Source: Opisthocomus hoazin
Lineage: Eukaryota; Chordata; Aves; Opisthocomiformes; Opisthocomidae
NCBI RefSeq assembly: GCF_030867145.1
Contig: NC_134421.1
Span: forward strand, 22,389,979 to 22,453,978
Direction: 5' to 3'
DNA length: 64,000 nucleotides
The notes under the pieces are model-generated. The model did not search any database. It was given only the letters and a program-made list of their open reading frames with translations, and had not been told where the DNA came from. Made by a program: the position numbers and the translations under genes. Shown one piece after another: positions 27,976 to 39,170 of the stretch (position 1 is its first letter; every line of letters begins with the position of its first letter).

Positions 27976-28840
27976 TTTAGTTTATTGAATTGGGGGGAAA
28001 ACAAATGAGAATCGGGAAGAAGTAGAGGACAGAATACATGACAAGTCTTAATCTCAAGATGTTGGGCTTTTTGTCATATTGTCAGTGGCTTGTCTTCACA
28101 TAAGCAGCTCTCAAACTCTTTCTAGCATGATAACCATTCCTGTGACAGTCACTTCTCACATTTGTACCATTCAACAGAATACAAGTATAAATTTGAAATA
28201 CAGGATTCGCATCTTTAACATTATCCTATTATAGTCTGTGCTTGGCAAATAATGCATTATTCATGTACTATTTTAGGAAGCCATCTCTTGTCTTATAAAT
28301 GTTTTAAGTTAGAATAATAAGGCAAATCAAACATTATAGTTTTTATTATAAATTCTTTGTGCATGAGTATGCATGCATAGCTGTACTACAGTGTGGTATG
28401 ATACATGATATAAAACTTGTAAGGCTACAGTAATCAGATGACATCTTGCCCCCCAAGAGAACTCGGCCGTAAGCAGAGGGCCCCCTGTCACAGAAGTCCT
28501 TTTTGTTGCTTCTGTGTTACTGATGTTCTCACAAGGGTTTGGGATGCGCCGTTTGCCCTGTGGTGATAAGACTTCAAAGGTCTTTGGGAGTTTCAGAATG
28601 CACGCTTTTTTGGGGAGGCAGAGAAGTAAAATGTACCAGAACCTATTCTTAAAAATGTGAAGTTTGTGAGTTTGCATTTGGAAGAGTGGGTTGGGGCTGT
28701 GGCTTTTTTCTGTATCTTGCAGGTGGTTGGTTCTTACTCCAGCCTGCTCATATTTTTCAGCAGGGCCGCCCTCTCCACAGGGCTGCATGCATCTGGTGAC
28801 CGGTCTGCAGGTACCTCTGACAGCGGTGGGGCCCGCCCAG
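27976..28840. other. intergenic, no gene seen
   Basis: AT-rich, then mixed sequence. A 177-codon minus-strand open frame (28327-28860) has no recognisable domain and low-complexity ends. I regard it as chance. Confidence 0.5.
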
Positions 28841-28849
28841 CTCCTCACT

Positions 28850-29530
28850 GCACCCCCCACCCCGCTGAATGGGGGAGAAAACAGAAAGCTTGTGGGCTGA
28901 GAGAAAGATTGGGAGACTGCTTGCCAGTTACCGTCATGGGCAAAAGAGACTTGACTTTATTGCCAATTAAGTTAGATTTGCATAGTGAGAAACAAAGAAA
29001 AAAAAAAAAAGTCAAACACCACATCCCCAGCTTCTTCCCAGGCTCAAGCTGATACCTTCATTCCTGACTCCTCTGCCTCCCCCCTGCAGCAGCCCTGGGG
29101 AAGGGGGCTTGTGGTTGGTCCATGACAGCCCCTTTCTGCTGCTCCTTCCTGGCGCGTTCCACCGCGAGTCCTCTCCACGGGTGTGCAGCCCTTCGGGCTG
29201 AACTTGCTCCAGCCCAGGCTCTCCTGTCAAGACATGCCTGCCTGCTCCGGTGTGGGCCCCTCCGGGGGCTGCCAGGAATCTGCTCCAGTGACTGGAGCGC
29301 CTGCTCGCCCTCCTCCTGCTCCTCTGCCTGCGCAATGTTTTTGGCCTTTCTTCAACACTTGTTCCCAGAGGGGCCGCCATCTTGGCTGAGGGGCTCAGCT
29401 GTGTCCCGGGCAGGGGCAGCTGGAACCAGCTGTGTCGGTGCAGGGCAGCCCCGGCCGCTCCTCGCAGGCTGCCCCGCAGCCCCCGCTGCCAGCGCCTTGA
29501 CCATGACACCCAATACGCTGAAATGCAACA
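28850..29530. mobile_element. avian ERV LTR-like element
   Basis: Several blocks agree, in the right order, with a repeat type I know from bird genomes: TTGCCAGTTACCGTCATGGG, CAAAAGAGACTTGACTTTAT, CTTCTTCCCAGGCTCAAGCT, TGTGCAGCCCTTCGGGCTGA, CTCCAGTGACTGGAGCGCCT, and the tail CTTGACCATGACACCCAATA. I take it as an ERVL-type LTR, probably without internal genes. Ends are approximate because clear TG/CA termini and a target duplication were not found. Long open frames on both strands here follow from GC content and are not genes. Confidence 0.6.
29373..29385 (-). promoter_or_regulatory. perfect YY1 motif inside the LTR-like element
   Basis: GCCGCCATCTTGG is the exact reverse complement of CCAAGATGGCGGC. 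It could give the element promoter or silencer activity. Function is inferred from the motif only. Confidence 0.6.
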
Positions 29531-32224
29531 ATCATTGGTAAGGACAGCTGAGAAGGGTTTGGAAGATTTTGTATTCTTGCAGTTGCTTGTCAAGAAGAGA
29601 AAACCCACTTCGCTCCCCAGTAGCCACCCCGGCAGCCGCGCTGCTGGCTCTGCTGGCTTCGTTCCCTTCCCATCCCTGCCTCACTGGGTTACTTAAACCC
29701 CAGTTGCTTCCATATTAAATAAATTTCCATATTAATTCATTATTTAAAGGTGGGGGTTTGAGCTTTAATTGCTTTAAACTAGCTCTAGTCTTTAAATTGA
29801 TAAGAAGTAGCACTTGCTGAGATCTCCTAACCTATCTAATTAAAAAAGGATAATGTTTAATTTACTTTAAGTCAACAAAAGCCCTGAGTGCAGCCGAAAA
29901 GCAATTTGAGCCGTACTGAGCAGCATACGTGGAAAGGACTCTTCCAACGTTTTCATCCTGATAGATTATTTGACTTTAAGAACCCAGTTTCCCCCAGCGC
30001 TGTTGTAGAGCTTCATTACCAACACTCCTCTATACTTGCCCTAAGGGCACAAACCTGGGTAGAGCAATTAGCTCTATTAGTTTTAGTCTCTACTCTTTTT
30101 TTAATGTGTTTTCTACCTATTTCATTCCTCTTCATTGTCCTGTGGATTTTTTGGATTGCAGTTTCAACACGCATCAGGAGGCACAGCTGGGACCGAGCCA
30201 CTACATTCAGGGGACAGACAGGGACACAGCAGATCTTCCTACACCTCCCGTGCTGGAGAAACAGGGCTCAGAGCTGGTTTGTGGTTTTTTATCAGCTGGA
30301 GCAGAGATACTAAGGGAACAAACAGTTTTGAGCAGCTTTGTGTGCGGCAATACTCCACGGAAAGGCAGGAAAATGGGCTCATCCTCCTGCCCCACTGGGC
30401 TGAAGCAAGCCTAGGACTCAGTACCTCAGTCTGGAAAATACTGTCAATGCCATTTCTGGAGAGGACAGAAACCAGCTCGTCCTGCTTTAAGCAGGAGGAA
30501 CCACAAATGCTGGATTTTAACTGCAGAATTTCACTGACAACTCTTGTAACACTGCTTCTCCAAAGTAGATTGCATAAGGCATGTACGGGTAATAAAGCAT
30601 ATGCAGAAAAATCAGCCATCTTCCACAAGGCTCTCTGTAAACGCTTCTGCAATTCAGTCTTTTTTATCAGCAACCTCCTTCGCTTATGGAAGTTCACCTT
30701 TGCTCGTGATGCCTGCCTCAGTAGCCAGGCTCGGTTGCTTTCCGGTCTAAATGACATTCTAAATGCCAAGCTGGCCAAGTGTCGCAGCAGATGGTGTCTT
30801 CAACCAAGTGCAACTGAAACACTGACAGGAATATTCCCCTTACACTAAATGTCACTTTAAAAGAGGCAACTTTCTGACATGGGAACCGTCCCGTTAAGGA
30901 GACAAGTACCTCTTCCAGGAGCAGCAAAGCACTGAAACTTGCTTTCATTTTAACACTGTGTCTTTACCAGTAGCTCTGCGCGTCCCCACGATCCTGGGCA
31001 GCCCTTTGCTGTAGCTGGATCTGAGCTATTGCTGTGCCAACAGCACACTTGGCCCAGCCCCATGCATTGGCGTGGAGCCCTTCCCTCAACGGAGCACTGC
31101 GTCCCCCCTTGCCGCTGCCCGGGGCCGCACCTCTCTGCCCGACACAGCCGAAGCTGGCCAGGAGACGTTAGGGTGGAGAATGACAGGGAAAGGAGCTTTG
31201 GGAGACCGTCTTCCCATGTGAAGACCCCAGTAACAACGGGTCAGTACCGGGCCATGCAACATGGCTCTGTAGCACGCTGCCCAGTCCCCAGCGCTGGGGG
31301 AGACCCTTTGCCTGCAGAGAGTTTATCGGGCCCTTGATAGCCCAACAGCCTGGATCAGCACAATAACAAGAGCGGGCTCCAGCAGCAGGATCCATTGTCA
31401 GCACACCACTCCCTAAGCCTCTAGATTTTGACCTGAAGACCCAAAATTTGCCCTGGCCACGCAGGTCTGGGGTGGGTGAAGGCTGCCTTTCAGACGGGTT
31501 CAGAAGGGTGCTGTAGGGGACTACAAACAACGCTGCTCAATGCTCTGGAGACTTGATATTGGCTGTGATGTTGACATCAGCTAATGAACCTGCTGTAGCT
31601 CTGTTGGACAAAGCATTACTTCACCAGATGAGACAGACGGAGGGGAGAGGCAGCACCAGCGTGGCACTGAAGAGCTTGCAGCAGAGAGTTAGCATTTCAT
31701 AACCATTTCTGGCTACAGCAAGAGGAGAAATCTTTAACATGTGAGGGCTTCCTAGAGCATTTAAGAAAGCTGGAAGGAGAAGGGAGGAGGCCTTGTCCTT
31801 TACTGCCCAACCTGTGCTGTACTACTGACTCCTGCACGCTGTGCCCACCCTTGAGGGCACACCGAGAATGTTCAGATACTCAAGACCTTGCATTTCTGTC
31901 ATGTAAGCTCAGGCTTTAATTTTGGGGGATGTTTCCTGCTAGGGTTGGTGCTGAGAAGCAGTCCTGAGTGGGAGTTATAGTGGTGATTGTTTTGGATACA
32001 GTTGGAAGTCGTCAGCCCAGAAAGCTGGGGTATGTATTTTCCACAGCTGCGATGCATTCAGAATGAAACCTTCGCATTACTAATTCTGTGAGGCTTATTA
32101 TTCTGCTGGCAACCAAAGGGGGAAACAGATCCTTGGTTTGCTAGGAGATTAAAACAACTGCAAGCCTAAAGGCTTTCCCTTCACACGGTGTTTGCAAGGG
32201 GTGTACAAAGCAGGTGCTTCAAGG
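29531..32224. other. intergenic, no confirmed gene
   Basis: Mixed-GC sequence. Around 30239-30778 both strands stay open for a long way, but the plus-strand frame gets its first ATG only at 30450 (132 codons to 30848) and shows no domain I know. No splice or promoter context makes it a gene. Confidence 0.5.
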
Positions 32225-32328
32225 AGGGGGGAAGTAGCAGTCTTTGAATGGCACATCAGGTTGCTCATGCAAAGAGGTGGGGAGAAGTAGCAGCCTTTGA
32301 ATGGCACTTCAGATTGCTCACACAAATC
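32225..32328. repeat. two-copy direct tandem repeat, period 53
   Basis: The segment GAAGTAGCAGTCTTTGAATG at 32231 recurs with one mismatch at 32284, and the following bases (GGCACATCAGGTTGCTCATG versus GGCACTTCAGATTGCTCACA) also match. A local duplication of about 53 bases, now about 85-90 percent alike. Confidence 0.85.
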
Positions 32329-34569
32329 CCACAGCCAGTGCTGCATTGCGCCAGGGGAAGCCTACCTCCGTGGAAGAGATCAGAGTAACGCGTGTCAGCT
32401 GGGAAGTGCCCAGCAGGCATCTCCCACCGCAGACCTGCTGAGCTTTGAACACCACTCCATGGTTCCCAAGCAGAGCTGGGCCCACGCACGGGAGCTAATG
32501 GTGGCTCTTGCTTCCAGCTGAATTTCAGCGTGGAGTCCAGGAAGGGTAGCGCTTTGCCACCTGTGTTCCTGCTGGCAGCTGGGAACAGCATGGTCATGTT
32601 CAGCCTGCAGAGGATCTCGGAGCCCCCAGAGACTTCCCTTTGCTGAAAAACCAAAACCAGGTCTGGCCATTTCCTTTACTTACATTTTTTGAGTCACTAG
32701 AACTTGGAACATCATTTCCCAGACTGATGAATTTTGCAGGCACTCTTAGCTTTGTTCACATGCAACAAACACAAAGGGTAGAATCAAAGCAGGATTTGGG
32801 GAAAAAAGCAGTGTTTTTAGAATTTATATATGAAATAATCACCTATAAGATGGTTTGGTTTTTGAGAATGCACTTTAAGAATTCGACTTATAATTTCCTC
32901 TGTGCATTTTACTCAGAGGTTTTGATTCATGATTTTTTAATTAAATATCAACAGAGAAAAAATTAGAATATGAATACAAGTGTGCTAAACAATATGTGTA
33001 TACACAAATGTGCATAGATACACTGTAAGTAGGAAAAAGGAATGTAAAATTTAGCATAAAGATTATATTTAGTTAGTAATTTGCATTACAAAGTTTCCAA
33101 CAAACAATGCTAAACTTTCTTTTTCAAATTATGAAGATACAGAAAACAACTTAAAAAATGATATTCAAATCAAAGTTGCTTGTTGGTTAATTAAAATAAT
33201 GAATCGCTTCATTTAGATCAGTTTATCCTGCACTACAAACCTGAAAAGGCAGAAGAGATTGATTTTGATGTTGCAGTCAAAGATTTTTGTTTGTGTGCAT
33301 AAAAGCAAAAGTAAGAATTACTGGATAATTTTTAAGTGGGTATTTAGAGCAGGAGCAATGATTAAAGGACAGCTTCACATATTGCTTCTAAAATCTAGAG
33401 GGTTTTGGAATTTGTTCATGGTAAGAAGAATATGCAGCAAACTAAAATTTTAGGACCTTATCTTTTTCTTTATGTAAATTACCCACCAAAAACTAAATTA
33501 ACAGCTTAGTGTAATTTAATCTGTGTAATAACAACAGTGGTTACAAAATCTATGTAAATAATCTGTACTGCTGTTAGCATCACTTAAGCAAATTGCAGCT
33601 CAGGAGACTTCTGTTTTACATTGATTTATATTGCTAGAATATTGTATCTATTTCTTTCTCTTTGCCGATGGTGTAATTTCTTTCCCACTCCTCTAATGGA
33701 CTACTCAATTTTTCCCTGTGATATATATATTAAATATTAGTTTTAGGGCAAGTGGTTGTAGGAGTATTTTATATCCTTCATAGCCCAAAGGATTTTCAGT
33801 TCATGGAATAGCAATCCATCAAAACGCAGCCTGAGTGTAACAGATGAGCTCTCTTGTGGTCGAGCATTCAGACACAGGCCTATTAATAGTTTGTTTTCTG
33901 AGGGTAACCATCCGTAAAAATTCAATGAGGCAAAACCAAATTCAGCGATATCTGTCTATGTGGTGTTTCCCTCATTTCTTGCAGCGAAACAATGGCCAGA
34001 GGAAGCAAGACAACAATATCGTGTTTTAATTTGTGGCAGATGTGTTAAAAAAAAAAAAAAATTGTTTACCCTGCTGTTGGGGAGTTCATGGAGCTGCTTT
34101 ATTTTCCAAAGAAAAAAGCTAAGTGCAAGGCTTTTACAGCATGAGCCTCAGGTACGCCTCGCTTGCCCACAGTGCAGCAGCAAGACCATTGATGGCACAA
34201 GTGAGAAGTTTTTTGTTATTTGGCACACCTCAGCATGACCTTGGACATCTCCAGTCTGACCTTCACATATCCCTGGGACCCAGCCCAGGGTTGGCTTGGG
34301 CCACTCGGCACAAAGCTGCCCTGAGACAGAGACCTTTCTGCCTCTGGCAGGGGACATCACCTCCGAATGTCAAACTGAGCCTTGTAACCTAAATCAGGTG
34401 TCGACTCCCAACAGCACTGTCTGCCTTCTGAGTATACCAGTGCTTAATTTCTGGATGTCTGTGCCCCAGAGAGCCCATTAATAAAGTGAATCTGTGCAGA
34501 AGAGTGAGTCTGAAAATTGAGACAGAGTGACAAGGGAGTTGTGCTGTCTTCTGTTTCACTGGTGGGAGA
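32329..34569. other. intergenic, with an AT-rich block at 32650-33760
   Basis: No gene. The AT-rich block contains many homeodomain-type TAATTA cores and no recognised repeat. A run of about 14 A lies near 34047. Confidence 0.5.
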
Positions 34570-34975
34570 AGATCACAGAATCACAGAATGGCAGGGGTTG
34601 GAAGGGACCTCTGTGGGTCATCTTGTCAAATTCCCGTTCTGAAGCAGGGTCACCTACAGCAGGCTGCACAGGGCTGCATCCAGGCAGGTCTTGAATATCT
34701 CCAGAGAAGGAGACTCCACAACCTCCCTGGGCAGCCTGTTCCAGTGCTCCGTCACCCTCAGAGGGAAGAAGTTCTTCCTCATGTTCAGACGGAACTTCCT
34801 GTGCTTCAGTTTGTGCCCATTGCCCCTTGTCCTGTCACTGGGCACCACTGAAAAGAGTCTGGCCCCATCTTCCTGACACCCACCCTTAAGATATTTATAG
34901 ACATTTATTGGGTCCCCTCTCAGTCTTCTCTTCTTCGGGCTAGACAAGCCCAGCTCCCTCAGCATCGGAGATGCA
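34570..34975 (-). mobile_element. CR1 LINE, 5'-truncated copy
   Basis: The plus strand reads as a reverse-complement CR1 3' end: GATCACAGAATCACAGAATG, GGTTGGAAGGGACCTCTGTG, CCTCCCTGGGCAGCCTGTTC, GAAGTTCTTCCTCATGTTCA, TCTTCTCTTCTTCGGGCTAG. Minus-strand translation gives [16 protein letters not shown], the C-terminal CR1 ORF2 signature. It looks like a different CR1 subfamily from the 7250 and 27105 copies. Confidence 0.93.
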
Positions 34976-37900
34976 GGTGACACCAAGAGCTCTGCCCAGC
35001 ACCTGGAAGCTGTGGTGGCTTCAGAGGTCTGCCCAGCTGGCGTCTGGCCAGGCAGTCAGAAAACATGTCTCTGCATTCAACAATTTGCGATTTTCTGTGA
35101 ATTACTATTAAAATGGAGGAAAAAACCACTGCCATTAAAATGAGCCCGTTACAGATTACAGAAAGGGAGTGTATACTTTGAGTGATCAACTCACGTTTGT
35201 ATACTTAACGAGCAAGAAATCAAATCACAAAGAGTGAAGCAAGATTTAGATTTCCTATATTGAAGCATAAAAATTCAAACTTTTTACTCATCTGAAAAAA
35301 GAAGAGTGAGAGGAATATCTGGCTTTATTTCTTCTACCTTAGAAAGAGCTTTCTTCACTAGTTCAATATCAGCTGTGAGAGTTAAAGCCCATGGGAGAAT
35401 CATACGGAGCTGACGCAGACTCAGGCGTGGGGTTGTGATAAAAGTGCTGGGCTGCAGGTCAGAATGTAGTCTTACACTATCTGAAAGATCTGTCGGAAGG
35501 TTTTCATACTTTTAAATTTTTTTTTAATTATTTTTTAGCTATCAGATTAAAATCTACCTGGCTTTCCTTTAACTCCTGCTATTTAATTTGCATTCCCCTC
35601 CAGTGGGATCTGTTTTCATTTTTATAAAACAGCTTTTCAGTTTGGGGCGCTCTGTCCTGCAGTGCTGTTGCTGTAAATACTAACCCGAAATGTTAATTTG
35701 TGTTTTATCAGCTTAAAATGGTTTCTAATGAACTTCAAATGATGGTCTTCAAATAATTTCCAATGGGTTTTTTTTCTTCAAAAAAATTCCTTACACATCT
35801 ATTAGTCTTTGGGCTTTTAAAGCCTGGCTTGGCCATTAAAGTTTAGGTTTTGAAAAGCAGCAACAGAAGCCAATGCGTCCTGCCAGAATCACTTCGGACT
35901 GCGCAGTAAATAGCAGCGTGTCTTGTGACACGTTTGAAAGTGCAGAGCCTAAGAGGGCAGAAATTAATTCGGCACCCAACTATGACGATGTAACCAATTA
36001 TCAGAGCTGAATGAAGAATTCAATTAAGCATGGCTTCTTTTTTGCACTCATCCAAGTAGGTCGCAAGGCTTGCGGTTGGGGGGTGGGTTCGCGGTGGTGC
36101 AGGGCTGGGGAACCGGAGCTGGCTCCAGGCGCTGGGAAGGGGCTGCTCAGGAGACATCGCGCTGGCCTCTGCTCCGCACCATGGCTGGGTGCTCTGCCAT
36201 CCTGCAGTAATCTAGGGTTATTTACATCTGTAGCAAGCAAAACTGAGGCACGGAAGTTAATCCCGAAGGTAACACCCAGCTTCACCTGGTGACTAGCGAA
36301 CCGTATTATCCATCGGACTCAGATCTGTGGGTGCTGTCCCTGCTGTGCTCGCACAAATCCACGGCAACGACTCCCCTGCAGCGCACACGTCCTTGGGAGG
36401 GGAGTGCCTGGCTCTGTTCACCCTTCACGCCCCACAAATCTGTCCCCCTGGCAAGGTGCCAGCCCCTGCCTTGGATCCAAACAATCGTTAGAGCACCTGT
36501 CGTCTCTGTGCTAAGAACAGCCTTCATCCCCAGAGCTGGAAAACTTCTCTGAAGCACGATGATCTCTGCTGCTTGCTACTGACCACCGCAGCTTACAAAA
36601 GGAAGGACAGCAAGTAATTGCTGCGTAACCCACACCAGAACGGCCACGTTGCAGCCACAACCTTACCACAGCTACAGGGGGATGGCGGTGGGCCTGTCAC
36701 CTACCCGTGCTATGGCTGCAGGCCTGCTTCTGGCAGACGGAGAAAAGCAGACACCAAAGCAGTGAACATCTCCACTGCAGCCAAGCACACATTGGATGCT
36801 CCAAACCCAGCCTGTGAGTGCAATCACGTACTGGCAAAAGAAAAGCGGTGAGCAGTAATTAATCTGCGATATAGCACTTGTCAAATTACATTGAGTAGAC
36901 TTCTCTTTCTTCTAAATCCCAGGAGGGTTCTTGTCTGTGCTTGTAGCTCCTGTTAGTCAGGACTGTAGCTGCTGTTGTTACTCAGCAATAGCAAAACACA
37001 GGCCAGAACTGACTGTCCAGGCCTGGTTGCAGCAGCAAAAATTTTGTCCGTTTGTCTAACACCACACTGGGCAAAATGAATCCCCTTGTGTCACAGCAAA
37101 TAATTCTACACTATAATTAACTTCACGCTCCGCAATTAACAAAATAGCATCTTGATACATAAAGATATCAAGGAAATCAACAACTTTTGTCAGCCACCGT
37201 ATGCTGCCTAGAGTCGGGCATTTAAAAGTTGCTGTAGACTAGCAGGCGTGTGGTATGTTTCACACAGGTCTTTCAGAGAAGGCGACATTTTGCAGGCATC
37301 TAGGCAATACCATTCCTGAGCAGCTTGCCAGTGTTAACAAGGAGCTGTGAGTGAATTTGTAGGACCGTCTTGTCGTCCTTTCTGTCCTTCCCCTGTGCCT
37401 CAATTAAAATAATGTTAAAATAAGAATTATCAATTAAAATAACAAACTCTCCAAAGACAGGCACTAACCTCCTAAACAGGGTTAATAAGCACACGTACCT
37501 TTATGCATACGTGTGATATACAGGGAATATTTGTGCTTATCACTTCAGTTGCTTGAGCCTTTAATTGTCTTTTGGTAGCTATTTAGCTTTGGTATACATT
37601 CAGTCTGTACAGGACTTATTCTCACGTCCAGCATTGCCTGGAACTCGCCCTTCTCTTTGTTTATTCCCCAAAAGCCACGCCACAGTAGGTGAAGAAGGTC
37701 CAAGCCCGTGGGTTGCATAACTGTTTTGTCTCTACGTTTTAGTGAAGCCATTAAGAGCACGGAAAAGCTTTTTCCTCACTGTGCTGGCTTGTTCCGTTTT
37801 TGCTGGGAAGCCCTGTGCTGTTGAGAGCAACGCGGCAAGAGCCGGTGAGATCCAGGTGCAGCCTCCTCCCTGCAGCTTGGCTCCTCCGCAGCAGGACATA

Positions 37901-38980
37901 CCGCTTTTACCGCGATGGCCATAGCAGGCAGTGGGAGGCTGGCAGCGCAAACAGATTTTGTAGCTGTAATCACTTCTGAGCGGAAAGCAGGGGGAAACTC
38001 TCTGCAGATAATAGTTTTGCTTCTCTTGAGTCAGTTTGGCTCATTTGTTATTACTCTGAGTTGTGTCCGTGCATCTTTCCAGCCTCCCTGCAGTTTCCTG
38101 CGTGCTGCATTGGCTGCCGTCCCTCCTGTTCAAGGCAACTCCCTTGCTGTGCTGCCTAGCACTGAAGGGCTGCGTGCTGCCTCCCATCCATCTCCCCTCT
38201 TCCACAGCTGGGGGGTTTTGTGCCACCCCTGATTTTCTGCATCAGGCTCTGGCCTCCCTTCTCATGCCCGTAGCTGTCTGCCTCTCCCCTTCCCTGTCTA
38301 ATCCTGCAGGGTTGCCCTGCTGGGTGTTAACACTGTGCTCATCACCGAAGGAAGTGAGTGTTTAATGCAATTACATCAATTCAATCGTTAGTCTAATTAA
38401 AGTTCGTCTCTCACTTTCTTCCTCCAGACATCCTAACTATCAGGGAAGTTCCATGCTTACTGACCCGTTCGAACAAACTGAGCAAGAGATGCGAGGTTTC
38501 CGGTTTGTCCCGCTGGCACACCATTCTTGGCCATTTCCTTTCAAATATGAGTGGCTCTTTTGTTAGCCCATAGAGACTGGAAAGGTCTCCCCTTGTTCTC
38601 CTAACCTGACAGATATCCATGAATTGAGCAAAATAGACTAAAGAGCACTTAAAAAACCAGAAAGCTTGTGTGGCTGGGGTGTTTTGTTTTTTTTTTTTTT
38701 AAAGTAGATATTTGATCACTTAGTCTGTCCTCCTGGAAATTACCAACTTGCCTTTATATTTCTCAGGGTGGAGTGAAATGTCTATCAATTTGGCTAAAGC
38801 ATACCTTCTTGCAAAGCAGCCCGTCTTGCTCTGTGGAACCGTCTCTCCTTGGTCACGTGTTGTAATGAGCAGTTGCCTCCACTGTTGTAAAGCTGGGCCT
38901 GATTTCTAATTGAATTTGTCTGGCTGCAGGTTTCAGCCACCGGATCCTGTTGTTGTCTTTCTCTGCAAGCTGAGAGAAGT
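34976..38980. other. intergenic, no gene seen
   Basis: AT-rich and mixed sequence with a T14 tract at 38687-38700. Open frames at 36001-36557 and 37732-38365 overlap on both strands and have no recognisable domain. Confidence 0.5.
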
Positions 38981-39170
38981 GATGACTACCCAGTATTTTC
39001 TGCCTGGGAAAGCACTCGTACACTGTAATCAAGTCACCTCTCACTTCTCTTGTTGACAAGCTAAACAGATGGAAGTCTCCATCTCTGCATGAAAAGCAGT
39101 TTTCCCTTGTCATTTTTGTGGTTCTCTGCCCTCCCTGATTTTTCATCAGCCTTTTCAGAATGAGCATTAC
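38981..39170 (-). mobile_element. old CR1 LINE fragment
   Basis: Minus-strand translation gives FHLFSLSTREVRGDLITVYE, matching the CR1 ORF2 C-terminal pattern (LFSL..R.LRGDLITVYKYL), preceded by a run resembling the region upstream of it. Nucleotide similarity to young CR1 is low, so this is an ancient copy. Confidence 0.65.

Noticed and set aside
35644-35667. Second RE1-like sequence (GGCGCTCTGTCCTGCAGTGC)
   Set aside because: It needs a two-base insertion inside the right half-site, which is not an accepted RE1 spacing variant.
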